This document shows, piece by piece, positions 1 through 6,893 of a stretch of DNA of 64,000 nt (positions are counted from its first letter, which is position 1; each line of letters starts with the position of its first letter). This DNA is from Fibrivirga algicola (GTDB taxonomy: Bacteria > Bacteroidota > Bacteroidia > Cytophagales > Spirosomataceae), in NCBI RefSeq assembly GCF_011742925.1, contig NZ_WAEL01000002.1, positions 434,001 to 498,000 of the forward strand, given 5' to 3'. The notes beneath the pieces were generated by a model. It was not told where the DNA came from. It was given only the letters and a program-made list of their open reading frames with translations, and ran no database searches. The position numbers and the translations under genes were made by a program.

Positions 1-67
1 CTAACCGGGCATAGTGCCGTTGGCAGATCCATGTCCGGCATTTAGTAGATGGCCGTATCTTTAACAT

Positions 68-3000
68 ATGATTACCGCAACGCCAGCTCTTCCATTCAAT
101 AGCCTTAAGCAATCATTTGAGGGCGACCTATATTTCAATGAATCGCCCGAACACCAGGCGCAGTTGAGGGTATATGCTACCGACGCGTCCGTATATCAAG
201 AGATGCCAGTGGCAGTGGCCATTCCGCGTAGCGTCGATGATATTAAGCGGCTCATTCGATTTGCCAAAACCAACACACGGCCCAACGCTCCGCTCGGTCT
301 GATTCCCCGCGCCGCTGGTACGTCGCTGGCGGGGCAGGTGGTAGGCAGCGGTATTGTGGCCGATATTGGTACCTACTTCGACAAAATCATCGAAATCAAC
401 ACGGCCGAGCGCTGGGTACGTGTGCAGCCCGGTGTCATCCGCGACGACCTGAATGTAGCCCTGAAACCGCATGGCCTCATGTTTGGGCCGGAAACGTCGA
501 CCGCTAGCCGGGCCATGATTGGCGGCATGATCGGCAACAACTCCTGCGGGCTACATTCCATTGTGTGGGGCACTACCCGCGATCACCTACTCGACGTCCG
601 TGCGGTCTTGTCTGACGGCGCCGAAGTAACGTTTGGCCAGTTAACCGAGGCTGAATTCGCCGCGAAATGCCAGGGCGAAAACGTAGTCAGCCCGCTCGAG
701 CAGCAAATTTATCAGCGCTTCCATGCCTGGCTCAACGACCCGGTTATCTGCCAGCAAATCCGCGATGGCTACCCCAACCCCGCCGTCAGCCGCCGCAACA
801 CCGGCTACGCGCTGGATGCGCTGGTGGGCGCCCTCACCCCCATCCCCTCTCCCCCTACGGGAGAGGGGAGCCGCTCTACAGTAGCTTCGCTTACTAGTGG
901 CGGAGCATTGCACCCCTCTCCCGTAGGGGGAGAGGGGCCGGGGGTGAGGGGTGCTACTATCAACCTCGCCAATCTCATTGCTGGTTCAGAAGGTACACTT
1001 TGTTTCATCACCGAAGCCCGGCTGAACTTGCTGCCCTTACCACCCCGATATGTTGGCCTGGTCTGTGCGCATTTCGACACGCTACGCCAGTCGCTGGAGG
1101 CCAATCTGGTGGCGCTGGCGCATCAGTGCTACGCCTCTGAACTGGTCGATGACTACATCCTGCAACTGACCAAGACAAACATCGAACAGGCCAAAAACCG
1201 GGCGTTTGTCGAAGGTGATCCAAAGGCGGTGTTGATGGTCGAGTTTTTTGCCGATGCCGAGCAGGATGTGATCGATCAGACCACCCGGTTTGTAGAGGCA
1301 CTACGGGTAAAAGGACTCGGTTACGCGTATCCGGTGCTGTTTGGCGAGGATACCAAAAAGCCCTGGGCGCTACGCAAGGCGGGCCTGAGCATCATGTATA
1401 ACGTACCCGGCGACGAGAAACCCGCCAACGTGATCGAAGATTGCGCCGTTGCTCCCATTGACCTGCCTGATTATATCGACGAGCTAACCGGAATGGCCAA
1501 ACAAAACCACGGTCTCGACCTTGAGTATTCGGCCCATGCCGGGGCGGGTGAATTGCACGTGCTACCGCTGATCAACCTGAAAACAACGCCCGGCCGCGAG
1601 ACCTTCCGGGCACTCCTGCGCGACACCGCTCAACTGGTAAAAAAATATGGTGGCTCGCTCTCCGGCGAACATGGTGACGGACGGCTGCGCGGTGAGTTTA
1701 TTGCCTATATGCTGGGCCCCGATAATTACCAACTCTGTAAAGAAGTAAAAGCGCTTTGGGACCCGCATAACTTGTTCAACCCTGGTAAGGTGGTCGACAG
1801 TCCGCCGATGAACGAACACCTGCGCTATGAGGCCGACGTGGTTCTACAGCAACCTAAAACGATCTTTGATTTCAGTGATGCAGGCGGATTGCTTGAAGCC
1901 ACCGAAAAATGCTCGGGTTCAGGTGATTGCCGGAAAACGCATTTCTCGGGTGGCACCATGTGCCCCAGTTACATGGCTACCCGTCGCGAACACGATACCA
2001 CCCGAGCCAGAGCAAATATGCTGCGACACTTTTATAGCGGACAAGCAGTAGCGACGGCCGAAGTGAAAGACGTACTCGACCTCTGCCTATCGTGTAAAGC
2101 CTGCAAGGCCGAATGCCCCAGCAGCGTGGATATGACCCGGATGAAAGCTGAGTTTACGCAGCAACTGTACGATGAAAAAGGGGTACCCCTACGCGCGCGC
2201 CTGGTCGGCAACTTCACACGGCTGATGAAGCTGGCCAGCTACGTTCCCTGGGCCTATAATGGTATCTACAACACGCCCGCCCTTCGCCGGATCGCCAACC
2301 GACTCGTCGGCTTCCACCCCGACCGGACCATGCCACATCTGAACGAGTTTACTGGTGTCCGCCGAATGGTTGACCATTCGTCACTTACCCTTACTCCATT
2401 GACGCGTGATGCGTCTCCTGGCAGCGCAACCGACAACAGACTACAGCAGACCGTCCGGCAGACCGCAGTAATCCTCTACATCGACGAATTCACTCAATTT
2501 AATGATGGGTCTGTTGGTGAAAAAGCGGTGCAGTTGATACAGCGATTAGGGTATACCGTTTCAATCCCGAAAGCAGCCGAAAGTGGCCGGACGTACCTGT
2601 CAAAAGGGCTGGTGCGTGAGGCAAAAGCCCTGGCCGTTCGGAACGTGCTGGCGTTCCGGGATTATGTGTCTGCCGAACATCCACTGGTTGGCCTGGAGCC
2701 GTCTGCCATCCTGACGTTCCGCGACGAGTACCCCGATCTGGTTCCCGACGAACTAAAAGCCGATGCCTGCCGAATTGCCAACCATACGTACCTGCTTGAA
2801 GAATGGGTAGCCCACGAAGCCGATGCCGGTCGGATTCAGTCCAGTCAGTTTACGACTGATACTCGTGCGGTAAAGCTACATGGACACTGCCACCAGAAGG
2901 CCCTCTCGCTGATTAGTCGCGCGGTAGACGCCCTGTCGTTACCCGCTAATTACACCGTCGAGGTTATTCCGTCGGGCTGCTGTGGTATGGCGGGCTCCTT

Positions 3001-3208
3001 CGGCTACGAGGCTGAACATTATGACCTGTCGATGCAGATTGGTGAACTGGTGCTATTTCCGGCCGTGCGCGCTGCCAGCGCCGACGTACTGTTGGCCGCG
3101 CCGGGCACATCATGTCGTCATCAAATCAAAGATGGTACGGGTCGGGTAGCGCAACACCCAGCTGAAATCCTGTTCGACGCCCTACGCATTGACCAGAACG
3201 GCGTGTAG
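68..3208 (+). CDS. FAD-linked oxidase / Fe-S fusion dehydrogenase (D-2-hydroxyacid type)
   Basis: Predicted membrane-associated flavin/iron-sulfur dehydrogenase that oxidises a D-2-hydroxyacid (D-lactate, glycolate or D-2-hydroxyglutarate) and passes electrons to quinone. The 1046-residue length and domain order match YdiJ-type fusions. An FAD-binding PCMH domain (about 45-230) contains PRAAGTSLAGQ and IGGMIGNNSCG. An FAD-oxidase C-terminal domain (about 300-590) contains GEHGDG. Two cysteine clusters follow: CSGSGDC near 614 and CLSCKACKAECP near 674. A CCG domain has GHCHQKAL and GCCGMAGSFGYE near 971. The start is the ATG at 68. Residues about 255-294 are an inserted palindromic repeat that keeps the frame; they separate GYALDAL from INLANLIAGSEGTL, which are normally close together in this family. 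The substrate cannot be read from sequence. Confidence 0.9.
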   Translation: MITATPALPFNSLKQSFEGDLYFNESPEHQAQLRVYATDASVYQEMPVAVAIPRSVDDIKRLIRFAKTNTRPNAPLGLIPRAAGTSLAGQVVGSGIVADIGTYFDKIIEINTAERWVRVQPGVIRDDLNVALKPHGLMFGPETSTASRAMIGGMIGNNSCGLHSIVWGTTRDHLLDVRAVLSDGAEVTFGQLTEAEFAAKCQGENVVSPLEQQIYQRFHAWLNDPVICQQIRDGYPNPAVSRRNTGYALDALVGALTPIPSPPTGEGSRSTVASLTSGGALHPSPVGGEGPGVRGATINLANLIAGSEGTLCFITEARLNLLPLPPRYVGLVCAHFDTLRQSLEANLVALAHQCYASELVDDYILQLTKTNIEQAKNRAFVEGDPKAVLMVEFFADAEQDVIDQTTRFVEALRVKGLGYAYPVLFGEDTKKPWALRKAGLSIMYNVPGDEKPANVIEDCAVAPIDLPDYIDELTGMAKQNHGLDLEYSAHAGAGELHVLPLINLKTTPGRETFRALLRDTAQLVKKYGGSLSGEHGDGRLRGEFIAYMLGPDNYQLCKEVKALWDPHNLFNPGKVVDSPPMNEHLRYEADVVLQQPKTIFDFSDAGGLLEATEKCSGSGDCRKTHFSGGTMCPSYMATRREHDTTRARANMLRHFYSGQAVATAEVKDVLDLCLSCKACKAECPSSVDMTRMKAEFTQQLYDEKGVPLRARLVGNFTRLMKLASYVPWAYNGIYNTPALRRIANRLVGFHPDRTMPHLNEFTGVRRMVDHSSLTLTPLTRDASPGSATDNRLQQTVRQTAVILYIDEFTQFNDGSVGEKAVQLIQRLGYTVSIPKAAESGRTYLSKGLVREAKALAVRNVLAFRDYVSAEHPLVGLEPSAILTFRDEYPDLVPDELKADACRIANHTYLLEEWVAHEADAGRIQSSQFTTDTRAVKLHGHCHQKALSLISRAVDALSLPANYTVEVIPSGCCGMAGSFGYEAEHYDLSMQIGELVLFPAVRAASADVLLAAPGTSCRHQIKDGTGRVAQHPAEILFDALRIDQNGV
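832..949. repeat. Palindromic element inserted in-frame in a coding region
   Basis: Two 37-base arms (832-868 and 913-949) are inverted copies of each other with 35 of 37 positions matching, around a 44-base centre. Each arm is itself a small hairpin (CCCCTCTCCC pairing with GGGAGAGGGG). The host gene reads through it without a stop, giving a Pro/Gly/Glu-rich segment with the motifs PSPPTGEG and PSPVGGEGPGVRG. A second copy lies at 39531-39656, sharing the arm ends (CTCACCCCC and GGGGGTGAG) and a central CTCTACAG-AGCTTCGCT block. No transposase gene is nearby. It behaves like a small non-autonomous repeat comparable in style to in-frame Rickettsia palindromic elements. Confidence 0.9.
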
Positions 3209-3439
3209 ACGGAGATTGTCTACTTGGTAAACCTTCAATAACAGCATGTTGGGCCGTAGCTTATTTCGTCCTGATTTCCCACCCTCTGGAGGCCGGTCGT
3301 CTCCTGCGCATACGCATGCACGTATATTAATTTTTACATTTTAATGCCCTTTTGCTCGGTGGCACCTAACAACTTAGGGAATGGATGGGTTATGTTTATA
3401 TCAATCGAGTAAATCGATAGAGATAAACAACTTAACGTC

Positions 3440-3988
3440 ATGAAAAAGATAACGATCCTGGGTGCATTGCTAGTAGCTGGCCTCACCCTCAATGTAAACG
3501 CGCAGACAACACCAGCGACTCCGGCAACGCCAGCTTCGCCATCGACCCCTGCCGGCATGCCACAGACGGGTTCTACCGGAACACCAACAACCAACGGCAC
3601 GTACAATAACTCGACTAACCCAACAACAACGGGTACATACCAGACCCAGCCAAGTGCTTCGTCGACTAACGGGACGACGTACCCACAGGGACAGAATCCA
3701 ACAGCCTATCCGAACACGCAGGGAACAACCCAAAGTGGTCAGATGCGTACTGGTCAGTCGCAGAGTGGAACCACTCAGAGCACCACAACGAACGGTACCT
3801 ACTCAACGCAGTCGGACCGGACAATGCGGAATGGCCAAACACAAAATTCAAACCGGACACGCTCTACTGACCGTACAACTATGGATCAGTCAGATACGAA
3901 CCGGGGCAATGGCACAACGAACCGTACCCGGAGCACAACAACGGGTACCCGGAGTACGACCACACGGCCAAATTCGACTACGAACTAG
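3440..3988 (+). CDS. Secreted Thr/Ser/Asn/Gln-rich low-complexity protein
   Basis: A 182-residue protein with an N-terminal signal peptide (MKKITILGALLVAGLTLNVNA, cleavage after VNA) and no recognisable folded domain. The mature part is almost wholly Thr, Ser, Asn, Gln, Gly, Pro and Arg. It starts with TPATPATPASPSTP repeats, continues with NGTY-containing repeats, and ends in a basic stretch with repeated TRSTTTG units. It is probably disordered and exported to the periplasm or surface. The small secreted Arg-rich protein at 4072-4287 follows in the same direction. The function is unknown. The signal peptide and clean ATG start favour a real gene despite the low complexity. Confidence 0.7.
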   Translation: MKKITILGALLVAGLTLNVNAQTTPATPATPASPSTPAGMPQTGSTGTPTTNGTYNNSTNPTTTGTYQTQPSASSTNGTTYPQGQNPTAYPNTQGTTQSGQMRTGQSQSGTTQSTTTNGTYSTQSDRTMRNGQTQNSNRTRSTDRTTMDQSDTNRGNGTTNRTRSTTTGTRSTTTRPNSTTN

Positions 3989-4071
3989 TCAATTTATAGC
4001 GACATTCGGGTTAGCGGTTGCACTTACACAGGTGCTCGCTAACCCGATTTCGTTTATTTATCCAGCTCACT

Positions 4072-4287
4072 ATGAATACGATCATCCTGCTACTCAGCTT
4101 AACCTTTGCGGTTGATTCATTTTCGCAGCAACAGCCCGCTCCTGCCGTACGGCCAACCCGCCCTCAAAATCGAACGATGTCGGCTCCGTCTGATACCAGC
4201 GGCGTTCGTAAACGGGGACGGAAACTTAATCCCGATTCACTCCGTCGGGGTGGAGCCACCCGCATTGACTCAGTCCGTCGACGGTAG
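4072..4287 (+). CDS. Small secreted basic protein, unknown function
   Basis: A 71-residue product from the ATG at 4072, chosen because it begins the hydrophobic signal sequence MNTIILLLSLTFAVDSFSQ. A longer reading from a TTG at 4018 adds only non-signal residues. The mature part is short, proline-rich then strongly basic (GVRKRGRKLNPDSLRRGG), and ends with two DS(L/V)RR units. It lies 83 bases after the Thr-rich secreted protein and may share its transcript. I recognise no family. Confidence 0.55.
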   Translation: MNTIILLLSLTFAVDSFSQQQPAPAVRPTRPQNRTMSAPSDTSGVRKRGRKLNPDSLRRGGATRIDSVRRR

Positions 4288-4295
4288 CCAGACAG

Positions 4296-4838
4296 TTACC
4301 CTTTGGGCCTGAACACAGGCATTATTCCTTCATTTGTAGTTAGAAACGGGCCGCCGATCAAATCGACACAATAGGGAATTGCCGGAAACACAATGCCAAG
4401 GCATTGCCCAATCGCCTTAGGTTTGCCCGGCAAATTCAGAATCAGCGTCTGATTACGGATACCAGCTGTCTGTCGCGACAAGATTGCCGTAGGCACGTAT
4501 TTCAAACTTTCCTGACGCATTAACTCGCCAAAGCCAGGCATCATTTTCTGGCAAACTGCCTCCGTTGCTTCGGGCGTTACATCGCGCAACGCGGGACCGG
4601 TACCACCGGTAGTTACAATCAGGCAACAACCTTCTGTGTCTGCCATCTCAATCAGGGCCGTTTCAAGCTGGTCCTGTTCATCAGGAATCACTCGGTAAAC
4701 TGGTTCCCAGGGTGAGGTAAGCCAATCAGTCAACAGCGCGACGACTGCTTTTCCGGGGATATCTTCGTAGACTCCCGCACTAGCCCGATCCGATACGTTA
4801 ATAATGCCAATCCGGGCAATTGCAGCTTCTTGTTCCAT
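4296..4838 (-). CDS. mog: Molybdopterin adenylyltransferase (Mog/MoaB family)
   Basis: A 180-residue MoaB/Mog-fold protein. It adenylylates molybdopterin with ATP before molybdate insertion in molybdenum cofactor synthesis, in the cytoplasm. The N-terminus has IGIINVSDRASAGVYED, followed by the substrate-binding TTGGTGPALRDVTPEAT near 97-113 and the conserved NLPGKPKAI near 135. The length is right for Mog (170-195 residues). The gene stands alone and converges with the small secreted genes to its left. No other moa, moe or mod gene is in the window, although a ModE-like regulator lies at 37276-37629. Mog and MoaB are hard to separate by sequence alone. Confidence 0.9.
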   Translation of the reverse strand: MEQEAAIARIGIINVSDRASAGVYEDIPGKAVVALLTDWLTSPWEPVYRVIPDEQDQLETALIEMADTEGCCLIVTTGGTGPALRDVTPEATEAVCQKMMPGFGELMRQESLKYVPTAILSRQTAGIRNQTLILNLPGKPKAIGQCLGIVFPAIPYCVDLIGGPFLTTNEGIMPVFRPKG

Positions 4839-4920
4839 CGTGTAAAAATAGCATACGTGTCCAGCTTAGCGACTGGGTCTGTCTGGTAAACCAACGAATG
4901 CCGCGATGGGTTAGGTACGT

Positions 4921-5064
4921 ATGAAAATGCGTAAGAAATCAGACCTACCCAGTAAAATCTGCCCTGTCTGTAACCGCCCGTTTGCCTGGCGTAAGAAATG
5001 GGAACGCGACTGGGATAACGTTATTTATTGCAGTGACCGCTGCCGCGCTGAAGGGAAAAAGTAA
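4921..5064 (+). CDS. DUF2256 small zinc-ribbon protein
   Basis: A 47-residue reading frame that matches the DUF2256 family in length and motif. It has a basic N-terminus ([12 protein letters not shown]), then [18 protein letters not shown] and a second cysteine pair in YCSDRC. The CxxC and CxxxC pairs should bind one zinc ion. The function is unknown. From memory, the family often sits near photolyase/cryptochrome and TIGR03643 genes; the TIGR03643 member here is 18 kb away at 23067. The frame is bounded by an ATG and TAA and followed at once by a terminator hairpin. Confidence 0.85.
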   Translation: MKMRKKSDLPSKICPVCNRPFAWRKKWERDWDNVIYCSDRCRAEGKK

Positions 5065-5072
5065 TGCAAAAA

Positions 5073-5101
5073 AAAGGCCGGAAGCAGTGCTCCCGGCCTT
5101 T
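5073..5101. terminator. Bidirectional intrinsic terminator
   Basis: A perfect 9-base stem (AAAGGCCGG with CCGGCCTTT), with a further AGC/GCT pairing in the loop, is flanked by an A-run before and T residues after. It lies between the converging DUF2256 gene and the surface lipoprotein gene ending at 5161, so it can serve both. Confidence 0.85.
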
Positions 5102-5160
5102 ATTGCGACACCAATATGAATTAAAAAGTCTGGAGAGTCGGCGTGTTTAGGACACTGACA

Positions 5161-6858
5161 CTAGTTATAGTTCGTATTCTGCGGATCCCAGTTAGTCCAG
5201 CCCTGTGTCCAGTTCACGGTACCGAATGCGCCACGGAATGTTTCTTTTGTGAAGAAGGAGTCAGCACCCTTGCCATCCCAAACAGCACCTGTTAATAGTG
5301 GTGAGCCTGTACCGGGCAGGAAATTTGGCGCTGTTAGGTTGAAGTTACTGGCGTTGAGAAGCAACGTAGTTACCTGATCTGATGGAATGACCGTGTTGCC
5401 GTAAGCAGCTGTGTTAAAAAACGTCTGTGCCTGAGCGGTCGTGATGCCAGTTGTTGCCAGGTTATCACCAATTACGGCCGATCCAGACAGTGTATTGGCG
5501 ATGACGATACCGCGCAGTTGCAATGTTCCAGCGTTTACGTTTGCCAACGTACCTGTACCGCCAGCAATACCATTGTCTAAACGCATACCCTCCGGATAGC
5601 CGAAAAGCAACGAGTTAAAAATGCTGATGTTTGTATTACGACGCAGGTGCATACCCGACTGGTAGGCACCACTACCGCCCGTTGTATTTGCGTTTGATGG
5701 CGTACCACTGAAAGCAAAATTGCTTACGTTAGCAAACACGGCTGAGGTCAGTGGCAGACCGGCATTATTACCAGTTGCTGGTTGGCCTGTGTTGGCGAAA
5801 TTATCAGATTCAAATCCGTTCGACTTTGATTGGTCAGCTACACTTGGATCGCGCAGTGCCACCGCATATTGTACTTTCCCTGAGAAGCCCCAGTCCGTAT
5901 CCCAATCGTCATCGAAGCCACGGTGGGCAACCAGATACTTTGCGTTAACCGTACCGCCAAACCACTCATACGAATCGTCACCTGAGTAGGACACCTGAAT
6001 GTGGTCGATCGTTGTGCCAGCCCCAACTCCATAAAACGTCAGGCCGTTGATTTCGCTACCAGGCGATAAGGCGATTCCAGGGAATTCGATCCGTACGTAC
6101 TGTAACGTACCTGAATTATCATTTACATCTGTATACGTACCTGTTTGACCCGAAATGCCGCCTTCAAAATTAGTTGCCGAGGGCTGGTTAATCGGTGCTT
6201 TACCAATAAGTACAATACCACCCCAGTTACCGTACCCCCGCTGACCTGCTGGCTTGCTCGATGTGAAAACGATCGGGTTAGTAGCTGTTCCAGCGGCGCT
6301 AATCTTTGCTCCGGCTTCAACAATCAGGGTGCCTCCCTTATTCAAGCCTAGTGGATCCTGGTCGCCAGCCGTTCCTTTAATAACGGTGCCAGGCAGGATG
6401 GTCAGCGTTACCCCCGACTTCACATAAGTAAAACCACGAAGCAGATAAATGTTATCGGGACTCCAGGTTTCATTGGCAGTGATGTTGCCCGTTTTTTCAA
6501 TAACCGGTCGTGTGCCTATTGAGAATGTCTGCGTACTGGCTACTTTCTGTCCAGGTATGGCTACAGAGATAGCGCCTGCTTGTGCATTGGCAGGAACACG
6601 AACAACTAGTTGCGTTGTCGAAGCCGTTACAATCTCCGCAACAGCGTTACCACCAAACGTCACCGTATTACTGGCGGGCGTCGCGCTGAATTGAGTACCC
6701 GAGATCACCACTGTACTGTTGACTGGTGCCGACGTAGGGCTAACGTTGGTGATAGACAGCACAGGTGCTGGCTGGTCGTCGTTTTTACAGGCGGTGAACG
6801 CAGTGCCAAGTCCGAAGATGACCAACAGTGTGTAGGCCAGTTTGTTTACTAGTTGCAT
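5161..6858 (-). CDS. Surface lipoprotein with IPT/TIG domain and beta-helix-like region
   Basis: A 565-residue exported protein. The leader ends in GLGTAFTAC, giving a lipoprotein cysteine at about 24 followed by KNDD. An IPT/TIG domain (about 33-115) has ITNVSPTSAPVNSTVVISG. The remaining 430 residues are Gly/Asn/Thr-rich, with features of a right-handed parallel beta-helix: TLTILPGTVIKG, NWGGIVLIGKAPIN, GDDSYEWFGG and FDDDWDTDWGFSGK. It starts 35 bases after the TonB receptor at 6894-9764 ends, so the two form an operon. It probably works on the cell surface as the receptor's binding partner. The ligand is unknown. Confidence 0.8.
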   Translation of the reverse strand: MQLVNKLAYTLLVIFGLGTAFTACKNDDQPAPVLSITNVSPTSAPVNSTVVISGTQFSATPASNTVTFGGNAVAEIVTASTTQLVVRVPANAQAGAISVAIPGQKVASTQTFSIGTRPVIEKTGNITANETWSPDNIYLLRGFTYVKSGVTLTILPGTVIKGTAGDQDPLGLNKGGTLIVEAGAKISAAGTATNPIVFTSSKPAGQRGYGNWGGIVLIGKAPINQPSATNFEGGISGQTGTYTDVNDNSGTLQYVRIEFPGIALSPGSEINGLTFYGVGAGTTIDHIQVSYSGDDSYEWFGGTVNAKYLVAHRGFDDDWDTDWGFSGKVQYAVALRDPSVADQSKSNGFESDNFANTGQPATGNNAGLPLTSAVFANVSNFAFSGTPSNANTTGGSGAYQSGMHLRRNTNISIFNSLLFGYPEGMRLDNGIAGGTGTLANVNAGTLQLRGIVIANTLSGSAVIGDNLATTGITTAQAQTFFNTAAYGNTVIPSDQVTTLLLNASNFNLTAPNFLPGTGSPLLTGAVWDGKGADSFFTKETFRGAFGTVNWTQGWTNWDPQNTNYN

Positions 6859-6893
6859 GAGGGATGAATTGAGTTAATTATAAAATCGTAGCA

